From positions 124,001 to 188,000 of the forward strand of contig NC_035934.1 of NCBI RefSeq assembly GCF_000348985.1: a stretch of 64,000 bases of DNA. Reading direction: 5' to 3'. How positions within the stretch are numbered: the first letter of the stretch is position 1; every line of letters starts with the position of its first letter. Made by a program: the position numbers and the translations under genes. This document shows, piece by piece, positions 19,045 through 28,300 of the stretch. This DNA comes from Huiozyma naganishii CBS 8797. Lineage: Eukaryota; Ascomycota; Saccharomycetes; Saccharomycetales; Saccharomycetaceae. Under the pieces are notes generated by a model, which searched no databases, had not been told where the DNA came from, and saw nothing but the letters and a program-made list of their open reading frames with translations.

Positions 19045-21036
19045 ATGGAATCGGATGGTAGTGGGCCAGTGGATCTGGATGCTGCGTTTGCAACGGGGGT
19101 CGAGGACCCTGTGTCGCTTTTGACCCTGTTGGAGTTGTCTATTGAGCAGTCGAGTGCAGGGGACAGTGGCGAGGAACAACAGGAGTTCCTGCGGAAGTTG
19201 CTGCAGCTGTTGGAGGATCATCCGAAGGTGACTGCGGTGATCAGTTGGGACTTGCCCAACCAATTGATGAAGTTTTTGGTGCCAAGGAACGTCGCGCTGC
19301 ACAAGAATCTGCGGTCGATACCGATTGTCAGCCCACTGATGAGGTGTTTCCTCGTGGTGGCGGTGAGTGGGGACCCGAGGGACACGCTGCTGTGTGCCTG
19401 TACGCTCTTTGAAGGCGTGTCGGCTGATGATGAGATCAACCGGTACATTACGTGGGAAAGGGCGTCGAAGACCGCTGATGCAGCAAAGAGTAGTCAAGAG
19501 GTGAAAGCTGACGGTGACAGTGACGGAGACGATACATCCGTGTCTCTGGAGCGGTCCCCCGGGGACCTCTTTGTTGGGTTGAAATTGCACATCCTGTTTG
19601 AGCTGGTCACTGCTGCTTTGAAGCGGATTAAGACGCTATACCCGTCCAAATACCTTGGTATGACTGTCTTTGCGATAGAGAAGGCAATCACCAAGAACTC
19701 GGGTCTCTTGCAGGATCCTAGTATTATCCTGCGCCGTGGGTATTCCTTCTGCCGGAACTACGAGCCGACGGCACCGCCAAGGGAAGTTATACTGACTAAC
19801 GACGCCAAGTTGACAGAGGATGAGTTGCACAGCACCATCGAGAACGAGTTGGAGTTACAAAGGAGGCTGTTGAGGAGGTTGTGTACGAGTACCGTCGGCG
19901 AAGGGTTGAAGTCTACAACGGATAGGAGCGAGGTGAAGTATTATTACAAGCTTTGCAAGAAGCGAGAGCCCCGGGCGCCCTTCTACGAGCTTCTTGTCGA
20001 CGTGAAGTCCCGCCTGTACGATCTGGCGAACTCGTTCGATATCTCTTTGAAGGATGAGTTAGTGAACTGTATAGCGGAGTCGAAGAAAGTGTACGGTGCC
20101 GTGCCGCAGGTCTCTGCCGTGCGGAGCAAAGAGGCTCGGAAGCTGATCGAGAAGCAAGTCTTGAAGTTGTCCCTGTCGCATCAATTGCAACGGATGACGA
20201 AGGACTTGAGTATGCAATTGAACATGCGAGGAATTGTGGCTCTGTCGAGCATCTTCTACCTTGTCGAGGACGAGCACTTGTACCCGGAGATGCACCTGAG
20301 CGACGCGGTGTACTTGTACCTATGGTTCGTCTCCCCAGCGTTGCTATCCAAGGCTAACGAAAACCTTTCCGTGGAGGGCGCGATCCGGTACTTCATGTGG
20401 GTATCTGTGACGCAGCATTCGTGTTCGGAGTTGCGCGAGGACTTGTACCATGTGTCTGGGATTGTTCTAGCTGCCTTTTTCCGGTGTCTTCTGCTGAGGT
20501 GCTGTGCGGAGAGGTCTGCGATGTCACGGTCTCTCGGGTTTACTCTGTTGACGCGACTTCTGTGCTCGTGCCCTGAGAAGGTATCGTTTGCTTTCATAGT
20601 GGACACTTTACAGTCCTTCCCCTACATGCAAGGTAGAACTTTTCTCCTGGGTGTGTTGCGAGATATGTTCCTTACTGCGTTACCTTCTGGGAGTTTCAGT
20701 CGTGAAGACAAGAGCGAAACTGTGGTACAGGACAAATCCGTGAACCAGGACGATCTCTCTGCGAAGTTATCCCAGTTGGAAATTGGCATTGGGTGCAGTA
20801 CATTCATGAATCTCACTAGAGAAAGGATGGACGTGCTGACCGATTTAATGGTTGACTCTGTGGATGCACTTTCGCAAGCTAGTGACCCTCAAATCAGTTT
20901 TGTAGAGCACTTCCCCGACTTCATCACCCCGTTACAAGGGCAATGGGACCCTTCACTGTTTGAACGGGTTATTGCGAAGCTGCGAGAGTTGACCGACCAC
21001 AGGACAATCCAAGATAAACTGGATAAACTTGAATAG
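19045..21036 (+). CDS. YBP1: Yap1-binding protein family member
   Basis: The 663-residue protein belongs to the Ybp1/Ybp2 family. In S. cerevisiae Ybp1 helps peroxide-induced oxidation and nuclear retention of the Yap1 activator, while its duplicate Ybp2 (YGL060W) has a central kinetochore role. The protein is alpha-helical with no named catalytic motif; conserved stretches include the N-terminal DPVSLLTLLEL region, KFLVPRNVALHKNLRSIPIV and the C-terminal HFPDFITPLQGQWDPSLFER. The position between ATG12 and HPC2 equals YBR216C (YBP1). If the species kept only one member, it may cover both functions; the sequence alone does not decide. Confidence 0.9.
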   Translation: MESDGSGPVDLDAAFATGVEDPVSLLTLLELSIEQSSAGDSGEEQQEFLRKLLQLLEDHPKVTAVISWDLPNQLMKFLVPRNVALHKNLRSIPIVSPLMRCFLVVAVSGDPRDTLLCACTLFEGVSADDEINRYITWERASKTADAAKSSQEVKADGDSDGDDTSVSLERSPGDLFVGLKLHILFELVTAALKRIKTLYPSKYLGMTVFAIEKAITKNSGLLQDPSIILRRGYSFCRNYEPTAPPREVILTNDAKLTEDELHSTIENELELQRRLLRRLCTSTVGEGLKSTTDRSEVKYYYKLCKKREPRAPFYELLVDVKSRLYDLANSFDISLKDELVNCIAESKKVYGAVPQVSAVRSKEARKLIEKQVLKLSLSHQLQRMTKDLSMQLNMRGIVALSSIFYLVEDEHLYPEMHLSDAVYLYLWFVSPALLSKANENLSVEGAIRYFMWVSVTQHSCSELREDLYHVSGIVLAAFFRCLLLRCCAERSAMSRSLGFTLLTRLLCSCPEKVSFAFIVDTLQSFPYMQGRTFLLGVLRDMFLTALPSGSFSREDKSETVVQDKSVNQDDLSAKLSQLEIGIGCSTFMNLTRERMDVLTDLMVDSVDALSQASDPQISFVEHFPDFITPLQGQWDPSLFERVIAKLRELTDHRTIQDKLDKLE

Positions 21037-21077
21037 ATGCCGGTGTATGTATGTGTTGTGTGTATATATAGCTGTTT

Positions 21078-21899
21078 TTACTTGCGTATCCCTCCCTTCT
21101 TCATGGTCCCATTGATCCTTTCGAAGGATGCTACCTGTCCCTTCGCAATAAGAGGGCCAAAGTACACGAAGAACCCGTCCTTCGTCGCTGCACGTTGCTC
21201 CTCCCAAAGTAATTCCGTGTCATCGATGAAGGGATCCTCCATGTCGTACTTCCCGATGAGCGATTTGCCCTTCATTGGATGCGACTTCTTCTTTGGTGGT
21301 TCGTCCGTGCTTGCCGGGGCAGTAGTGGTAGTAGTAGTGACCAGTTGTTCCCTCTTGGCTCTCTTCTCTTGTTCGAGGGCCCGCTGTGTCTCCTCTGGGG
21401 GTCGTCCAGCGGTGTCGTTCAACAGCTTTGCGACATTGACCACGACGGTCCCGTTCTCGTCGAGGTACTCGTTGCCATCGGCAGGGTACAGTGGCACGTC
21501 CAGCACGACTGCTGGCCCCTGCGAGTTGCCCGTGAGTTCCTTCGAGTGGACCGCAGCGGGTGTCACTGGTGGTGGATCCAGAAGTCTCGGGGCAGGTGGA
21601 GCTGGCGTAGCAGCAGCAGTAGCAGCAGCAGGCGTGACAGTCGACTGCGGCGCCTTCTTCTTCGACGACGACAGCGACCTGCACTTCTTCGCCTTCTGCG
21701 GTTGCTTCGCCGTCGCCTCAACGCTGCTCTGCGACCGTTCGAGGACCTCCGGCTGCTGTGCCAGCAACGACGAGATCTTGACCTGCTTCACCTGCTGCTG
21801 CTGCTGCTGCTGAGAAACAGGCGGCGACTGCGACGGCGACTGCGTCCTGTTGTGAGCGAGTTCCTCTGCGATGCTCAACGCTTTGCCCTGGTGGTCCAT
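21078..21899 (-). CDS. HPC2: HIR histone chaperone complex subunit Hpc2 (short form)
   Basis: Hpc2 is the fungal counterpart of ubinuclein, a subunit of the HIR replication-independent nucleosome assembly complex that also represses histone genes. The decisive feature is the Hpc2-related domain near the C-terminus: IGKYDMEDPFIDDTELLWEE followed by FFVYFGPL, which contacts histones. The N-terminus carries IAEELAHNR, matching a conserved motif of S. cerevisiae Hpc2, then Gln, Lys and Pro/Ala-rich linkers. At 273 residues it is well under half the S. cerevisiae length (about 620), and it reads without the 5' intron found there. It ends 41 bp from the convergent YBP1 stop. Confidence 0.92.
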   Translation of the reverse strand: MDHQGKALSIAEELAHNRTQSPSQSPPVSQQQQQQQVKQVKISSLLAQQPEVLERSQSSVEATAKQPQKAKKCRSLSSSKKKAPQSTVTPAAATAAATPAPPAPRLLDPPPVTPAAVHSKELTGNSQGPAVVLDVPLYPADGNEYLDENGTVVVNVAKLLNDTAGRPPEETQRALEQEKRAKREQLVTTTTTTAPASTDEPPKKKSHPMKGKSLIGKYDMEDPFIDDTELLWEEQRAATKDGFFVYFGPLIAKGQVASFERINGTMKKGGIRK

Positions 21900-22041
21900 C
21901 CTTGTTGTTCGTGGCTTGTTGGTGTCGTTGCAGTGGTCAGTTTGACGTTAAAGACAAGTTCGTTGTTACATATACGGTACATAGTTGGCTAAAAGGGTCC
22001 TCTGTTCTTGTTACTTCGGGTGCTGATCCCCGGTGAGTGGT

Positions 22042-23325
22042 TCACACGACGCTTCCGCGCTCTCTTCTGGCCGTCTGCGGATCTACCTCTGTGCTGTCGA
22101 TGGTCATGCGGACGAAGAGGTTGATGATGTCCGTGAGGGACACGACACCGATGAGTTTGCCCGAGCGGTACTCCTTCTCGAAGAGGTTGGGCGACGTTGC
22201 TCCTGCGGTCGCCGAGTGGATACTCCCCGGTCCCGTTGCCGTAGTGGTGCCCGCTGTCGTAGCGGTTCCGTTCTCTTGTGCTTCCCCCGCGCCTTGGAAC
22301 ATCAGCTGTGACGTCGCAGAGGAGAGCGAGTTCCCCGTCGTCTGCGCGCTGAGGGCTCCCTCTGGTGGTTGCACGATCCAGAGTCTGTGGGACCTAGTAG
22401 CGACCAACTTGGCCAGAGTTCTCCCCAGGGACGAAGTAGGGTACACGTGGAACACTGGGAAGGAGTCCTTCCCCGTCTCGAGTCCCCTAGAGTTGAGGAT
22501 CACGGAGATGAAGTGGCGGCAAGTCTTGTGGAGGAGAGGGTACTGCGAGGTCCGAGTGACGTGCTTGACATCGGCGACGGAGATGTTCCCCAGCAGGTTA
22601 TGCTGGTTGTCGATAACTGCGATCGACGAGATCCGCTCGATGTGCATCTTGTACAGTCCCATGACCAAGGGTTCCTCCCCGTTAATAGAGATGACTCTCG
22701 ATTGGCGAGAGGTCGGTTGGTAGAACTCCGAGTTCAAGACACCAACTTGCAAGTCCTGCAAAGTGTAATTGAACAGACGCTCCAGCGAACGGAACTGCGC
22801 TGCGTGGTCCCACAGGTACTTGACGAGTCTTCGCTGCGAGAGGATCCCCTTAACGATAGTCATCTCGTCGTTTGTGATTGCAACGCGGTGCACCCCAGAC
22901 CCCAAAATCTTCATCACGCTCGTCAAAGATTGCGATTCTCTCAACTTGTAAAACGGGTTCTTCGGGGTCAACTTAACAATCTCCCCCACGGGCACGGGCT
23001 TCCCATTCTGACAGTCCTCCGTCACCGCATGGTTGTTCACTTGAATTTTGTTCAAAACGAGAAGCAGGTACGAGTTCAAGTCGTTGTAGTCGAACGTCAG
23101 ACACTCCATGTCCCCCGGGTACGCCTCCACGGGGATAGAGTTCAAATGGTTCTTCACTAGAGTGTTGAATGCTTCTTCAACGGAAACGGCCCCTGGAACG
23201 AATACAAGCTTGTTCTGCTCGATCAGAGTCACCAGCGAGACCTCCGCCCAGTGCGGGTCGCACGCAGTATCCTGCAGTGTGTCCTTCGCAGCAAGAGACA
23301 TGTCGTGCAAAACTGTAGACGCCAT
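22042..23325 (-). CDS. SDS24: CBS-domain protein Sds23/Sds24 family
   Basis: A 427-residue protein with four CBS motifs, in the Sds23/Sds24 family; S. cerevisiae members act in cell separation and the fission yeast homologue inhibits PP2A-type phosphatases. Conserved sequence includes WAEVSLVTLIEQNKLVFVPG at the first CBS module, GSGVHRVAITNDEMTIVKGI in the second, HIERISSIAVIDNQHNLLGN in the third and VSLTDIINLFVRMT at the end. The start at 23325 (MASTVLHDMSLA) fits the family; an in-frame extension upstream is basic and unlike it. Position between HPC2 and MET8 matches SDS24 (YBR214W) rather than SDS23 (YGL056C). Confidence 0.93.
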   Translation of the reverse strand: MASTVLHDMSLAAKDTLQDTACDPHWAEVSLVTLIEQNKLVFVPGAVSVEEAFNTLVKNHLNSIPVEAYPGDMECLTFDYNDLNSYLLLVLNKIQVNNHAVTEDCQNGKPVPVGEIVKLTPKNPFYKLRESQSLTSVMKILGSGVHRVAITNDEMTIVKGILSQRRLVKYLWDHAAQFRSLERLFNYTLQDLQVGVLNSEFYQPTSRQSRVISINGEEPLVMGLYKMHIERISSIAVIDNQHNLLGNISVADVKHVTRTSQYPLLHKTCRHFISVILNSRGLETGKDSFPVFHVYPTSSLGRTLAKLVATRSHRLWIVQPPEGALSAQTTGNSLSSATSQLMFQGAGEAQENGTATTAGTTTATGPGSIHSATAGATSPNLFEKEYRSGKLIGVVSLTDIINLFVRMTIDSTEVDPQTARRERGSVV

Positions 23326-23507
23326 CCTTACCCTTCTTCTTCTTGTTCTTGTTGTGGTGAGTCTCCCCAAACAGTTCGTCGTTTTGTTCAAAATGTTTTG
23401 CGCTGCTTTTATACCAGACGTTGAGAGAGGGGAGGGGGAGGGACATCGAGGGTCGTGGATGGACGTCAATTGACCGCTGTGCGCTTGTCGTAGAGCAATC
23501 CTCTGTG

Positions 23508-24308
23508 CTAATTGTCTTGGCTTGGTGATTTGACTTGCTCGCCTCGTTCCTTGCAGTAGTCTTTGAACTTTTTAAGTTCCTCCTGGACGTCCATTGACGC
23601 GGCCCCCCGTAGCCCGAGCCGGTCCGTCAGAGCACAAACCCAATCCATACGGACCGCGACCATCTCTGGCCCTGGGGCCTCCTCTCTCACAGCGGCACGC
23701 AACTCGTCGAGCCGATCCAAAGACTGTGCCAGAGGAAGCTCCCCCAAATGCCGCACAAGCTCGTCGCGGACCAGGGCAGCGTACCTCGGTGCGACGCCGT
23801 TGGAGGACACTAGCAACTGCATGGATCCCAATTGACCCTCCCCCTTGCCAGTGGGGCAGCCACTCGTGTCCGCTCCAAAATAGAAGTCGCACAGAGCGGG
23901 CACGTCAGCGACGTTCACGGACTGTTGCGCTCCAAACACTCTCTTCGCATCCCTGTACACCTTCTCACTGTCGCTCTCGCTCTTGCTCTGCCCCTTAGCA
24001 TCGTCCGAGTGGTTGGCGGCTCCACTGGGGAGACACACGAGGATCAGCCGCCAGTAAGGCTCCAAATTCAAGTGTGACTCGCGGTACCTCTCGCGCACAA
24101 GCCTCACTTGCTGAGGACACTGCAAGGCGGTCTGTTCCACAGCGGCAGTGAAATGGTCCGCCACCAGAGTGACGCGGGCCCCCGTTGGAACAAGCTTCTC
24201 GAGTCGCTGTTGCGCGACGACACCGCCGCCAACGACGAGAACTGGGTGGCCCTGCATCCGGTGCGCCAGCAGCACGCTGGGCGGTCTCTCAACACTCTGT
24301 GGATCCAT
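23508..24308 (-). CDS. MET8: Siroheme synthase, bifunctional dehydrogenase/ferrochelatase
   Basis: Met8 carries out the last two steps of siroheme synthesis: NAD-dependent oxidation of precorrin-2 and iron insertion. Siroheme is the cofactor of sulfite reductase, so the gene is needed for methionine synthesis. The 266-residue protein has the Rossmann motif VLVVGGGVVAQQRL near residues 23-36 and an NVADVPALCDFYFGAD segment in which Asp141 aligns with the catalytic Asp141 described in S. cerevisiae Met8. A Ser/Lys/Asp-rich insertion lies at about 101-116. MET8 diverges from AME1 across 150 bp; NGR1, which separates them in S. cerevisiae, is absent. Confidence 0.95.
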   Translation of the reverse strand: MDPQSVERPPSVLLAHRMQGHPVLVVGGGVVAQQRLEKLVPTGARVTLVADHFTAAVEQTALQCPQQVRLVRERYRESHLNLEPYWRLILVCLPSGAANHSDDAKGQSKSESDSEKVYRDAKRVFGAQQSVNVADVPALCDFYFGADTSGCPTGKGEGQLGSMQLLVSSNGVAPRYAALVRDELVRHLGELPLAQSLDRLDELRAAVREEAPGPEMVAVRMDWVCALTDRLGLRGAASMDVQEELKKFKDYCKERGEQVKSPSQDN

Positions 24309-24458
24309 CTGTTGGTCTTGTTCTTGCTTGTTGCTCTTGTTGTTGTTGTTGATGATGATGATGATGTCGAAGTTTTAAATCGAATCGAACTCTTCAACTG
24401 TCAGTACTATAACAACTATAAACGGTGCAGCTGGTGGCATCGCTGGGTCAATTGAGGC
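24309..24458. promoter_or_regulatory. Compact bidirectional promoter between MET8 and AME1
   Basis: Only 150 bp separate the two divergent start codons. The region has GTT and GAT triplet repeats on the MET8 side and the sequence tcgaatcgaa at 24380-24389, which also occurs in the promoter between the YRM1-type gene and DDP1. No CACGTG (Cbf1/Met4) site is present in this gap, which is notable for a MET gene. Confidence 0.5.
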
Positions 24459-25325
24459 ATGGACAGACACACGAAGAGATTGTACAGACAGCGTGGGTCG
24501 AACCTGCGGCGGCTGGTCGATATGGACAGCGTCGTGGTGATCAGGACGCCGCGGAGGCAGTCGCCGCCTGCGATGCAGTTCGACACGCCGGAGCAAGACG
24601 AGGCGGCCCTGGATTTGGGCGGCAAGTTGGACCTAGGCGAGGAGGGGGAGCTGTCCCTCGTGGCAGATGCCCCTCCGCCGGTTCCGACGCGAAGATTCGA
24701 GTTTGCGAAGGTCGATGCTCGGGACATGCCCGTGTCAAGAGTCTCAGCGGTGTCCATCTCCGTCGTGGAGCGACTTCTCGAGCAGTTCGTGCAGCAGCAT
24801 CTCGTCGCGAAAGCCAAAGCGGATTTCCACACGGGGGGGCAGCCACAGGCGCAGGCGCCAGGGGCTACTCGCACGAGGAAGATGATGTACAAACTGGACT
24901 ACAAGACTTTCCAGAAGATCTGGTTCCACGGTATCGAGCGAGACATCAACGACCTCAGAGATATCGGGTTAGCCAACAATGAGCTGTTCTACCAGTGGCA
25001 AACTCTGCAAAGACGTCGAAGGAAACTCAGTGCTCAACTTGTAGCGCTCAGAGGAGAAGTGGACGCAGCGGAGCAGTCGCACGAATGGTTCGACCGCTCA
25101 GAGGAGAACTCCAGGCTGCAACGCACTTTGCAACTTAACGAATCTCTGCACAAACTGGATGCGGCACTCACTACTACAAAACCCAAGGCCACACAACACC
25201 AGACGCCACCACACGAACCGGGGGTCAAAGTCCAAGAACTGTGCAGACTACTTGACCCGTACAACGGTCTCCTCGCAAAGGTACAGCGAGCCAACAACAA
25301 CAACCACATCGATCGCGAACCTTGA
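24459..25325 (+). CDS. AME1: Inner kinetochore COMA complex subunit Ame1 (CENP-U)
   Basis: Ame1 with Okp1, Ctf19 and Mcm21 forms the COMA complex, linking centromeric nucleosomes to the outer kinetochore. The N-terminus MDRHTKRLYRQRGSNLRR matches the conserved short motif of Ame1 that binds the Mtw1/MIND complex. The C-terminal half has the conserved core YKLDYKTFQKIW, a coiled-coil region LQRRRRKLSAQLVALRGEV and the tail LLDPYNGLLAKVQRAN. At 288 residues it is slightly shorter than the S. cerevisiae protein (324). It is the last gene of the chromosome II-like block; the convergent ULS1 stop lies 29 bp away. Confidence 0.93.
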   Translation: MDRHTKRLYRQRGSNLRRLVDMDSVVVIRTPRRQSPPAMQFDTPEQDEAALDLGGKLDLGEEGELSLVADAPPPVPTRRFEFAKVDARDMPVSRVSAVSISVVERLLEQFVQQHLVAKAKADFHTGGQPQAQAPGATRTRKMMYKLDYKTFQKIWFHGIERDINDLRDIGLANNELFYQWQTLQRRRRKLSAQLVALRGEVDAAEQSHEWFDRSEENSRLQRTLQLNESLHKLDAALTTTKPKATQHQTPPHEPGVKVQELCRLLDPYNGLLAKVQRANNNNHIDREP

Positions 25326-25354
25326 AAGCAATCAGGGAAAGCATATATACCATT

Positions 25355-28300
25355 CTATAAACTGTTCAATCCAAACAAGAACCCGATCTCGCGGGCACCA
25401 AGCTTGTTCACCTCCTTCATCTTATCCGCGCTCATCGCAGCATCGACCATCTCCCGCTTGCGCTTCTGCAATTCGGAAATCCGGTCCTCAACGGAGTTCT
25501 TTACGAACAGACGGTACACGGTGACCTCGCGCGTTTGACTGATACGGTAGCACCGGTCCTGCGCTTGCTCCTCGACGTACGGGTTCCAGAAGGGGTCCAC
25601 TATAATGACGTGGTTTGCGCACGTTAACGTCAACCCAGAATTCCCAGCCTTCATCGAGATCAAAAGAATCCGTGTCTCCGCCTCTCGGTAAAACTTACTG
25701 ATCACTTCAGACCGTTGGTCTGCACGCATTGACCCAACGTACTTCAAGTACCGTACACCAAGTTGTTCCCGAAGAAAGTACTCAAACAACTCGAAGAAGG
25801 ACGTGAATTGAGAGAACACAAGTATTTTCTCGGTGCTGGACTCGGCAAACACTTTCTTGATCACGTTGATACACTGTTGCATCTTCGTAGACATCTGTAA
25901 CTTCGAAAAATCGACTTGGTAGTTGCTCTTGTGAGTCCGCTGGTTCTCCCTCTCCCGATTGTACTCGTCCTCTAAATCAGCCCTAGTGAACTCCTGGTTC
26001 ACCACTTGGTCATAGAGACGGTACGTAACAATATCCGTCTCACACGTTAACGAACGACAATCAGTGCAGGGGACGTACAGTTCACCCTTGGGACCCCGGC
26101 GGGCGGTTGCAGCCTCCGCTCTTTCCTCGACGTAGGGCTCAATGCATGCGTCACACAGTAAGTGGCCACAACCAGTTAGTACACTCGTGTTCTCCAACTC
26201 CAGTTGTTCGGAACACCAAATACAGTTCATACCGCTCAGCGAGACCTCCACAAGATCTCTCGCCCCGCGAGACATCCGCTGGATTGCCTTGTATAGACTG
26301 ACCCAGGACTCTAGGGACTTACCGTTGGCAACTTTCGTAGAGGCACTCTTCCGCTCACCAATAACAACAAGCTCAGAATGGCAACACGCTTGCCGCAACC
26401 GCAACAGAAGAGTCAACATTGACGAGTAATTTCCACGCACTTTCCGTTTCATCAGCTGAGCTGCTAGTTTCTTGTTCTTTGCCTCCAAAGCACTGTAAAA
26501 CTCCAATTCATCGCCGACAAGCCGGTCACTCTCCACTTTCACTGTCTTGCTGGGCAACTCCAAAATCGGATGCCCGTCTATCTTATCGTCTTTAGTTCTC
26601 CTCAGCATGATCGCTCGCAAAAGAACTTGCACTTTCCTGATTGCTCTCGCCCGATCTTGATTATCGTACATCGACCCCTTCTTGTTTGAGAAAGCGTTCC
26701 CAATATCGCTTTTGAACCTTTCCTCCTTGTTGTAAGGCGATATCCTTAGGAACCTAATCAAAGAATACAGTTCCCCCATGTTGTTTTGGATTGGTGTACC
26801 GGATAGAATCCACCTGTACTTGCTCTGCACAGCACAGCAAGCCTTAGCCGCCTGAGTGTTTTTGTTCTTGATATTCTGACCCTCATCCAAAATGACTCTG
26901 TAAAATTTGGAGTCGTCCGTAAAGAAAGGCGAGAAATACTCGTGTTGAGTCTTCAATGAGTTCAATGCCTCAAGGTCCGGAATCGCAGGTAGCTGCTTCT
27001 TATCCGTATCTCTTAACCTCTGGGGCCAATGTTTCTTAAACTCATTCGCCAACGTCTGGTAAGAGATCAAAACAGCATCAAACTTCGCCAACTCCTTCCA
27101 GCGCTTCACCTTCACGCTCGAAGATCCGAATATGGACGAGGTAAATCCAGCACTTTCCTTCATCTTGGTTCGGATTTCACCTCTCCACACATGCAAAACG
27201 GCTACAGGTGCTACAATCAATGTAGTCTTCTTCTTGGGATTCTCAGAGCGGTGGTCCAACAACAGTGCGAGCGCTTGAACCGTTTTACCAAGACCCATGT
27301 CATCCGCCAACAACCCGCCTCTAAACTTTTTGATCTTCTCCTGGTCAATCAGCCATTTTAATCCAATCTTCTGATGCTTTAACAGGTTCACAGTCATATC
27401 TTCAGGGGTCGGTAATTCACCCTCAGCTGTGTGCTCGTGTTCCTTCAAACTGCTCAACAGTTCACGGATCGATTTCTGATCCTCTGTATCGTAAATATTA
27501 GCCACACGCTGCTCCATGGGAGGCGGTGGCATTTGTATGGAAGAATTCGGATGGTCCAATGGGTTCACATTACTTCCAATAAAGCTGTTACGGGACTGGT
27601 TGATAAACGTATGTGACTGCTGATTCTCCTGTGGCATATATTTGGCTTGGAAATTTGATAAGTCAACGGCGTTTATCGGTATCTTGTACGATACTAAAAC
27701 ATCGTACACTTTTTGCATTTTGAGGCCCTGGTTTATCAGGTTCACCACGTTCACACCAAACTGGTAGATATGCGGTAACATGGGCGGTTGCCCCATATCC
27801 ACGGAACTTCTTAACCGAAGCAACTCGTTCAAAGAATCAATAATCATCTGTTTATTGGAATGGTCCCGTTGTGATTTCAGTACTAGTTGCTTCGCAATTT
27901 CAATACTTTTAAGATATTCTTTCCTTCTACTCACGGGCAAAATGTTTGTGTTTACGTAGTCCAGTCCCAGATCCTCCAACGTTTCGAATACTATTGGCAT
28001 TTTGACCCCATTGGCGAATAAGAGCTGCACAGAATCTCTCAAAGATAGTAAATGAGGTCCTGGTGTCCTGTAACCCAAAAAGAAGTTGGAATAAAATCTC
28101 TCGAGTGCATTCAGATGAGTCACCAACAGCTTCTTCGTCTGGGCCGTACGCGTCTCATTAGCATTCAACAACTCTATTGCCTTTGAAATTGACCTTCGGA
28201 AGAGATCTTCTCTGACCTCAGCAGAAGAGGAGCCCCGACCATTTGGACGGCCTGCCTCCTGGTGCTGTGGATTTTGAATACGAAGCGCATTCTCAGGGGT

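Noticed and set aside
21220..21992. Frames of 154-258 codons on both strands across HPC2
   Set aside because: Shadow frames from triplet repeats and GC-rich codons; only the frame with the Hpc2 HRD motif is supported.
23326..23469. Upstream extension of SDS24
   Set aside because: The 48 extra residues are basic and unlike the family; MASTVLHDM at 23325 matches the expected start.
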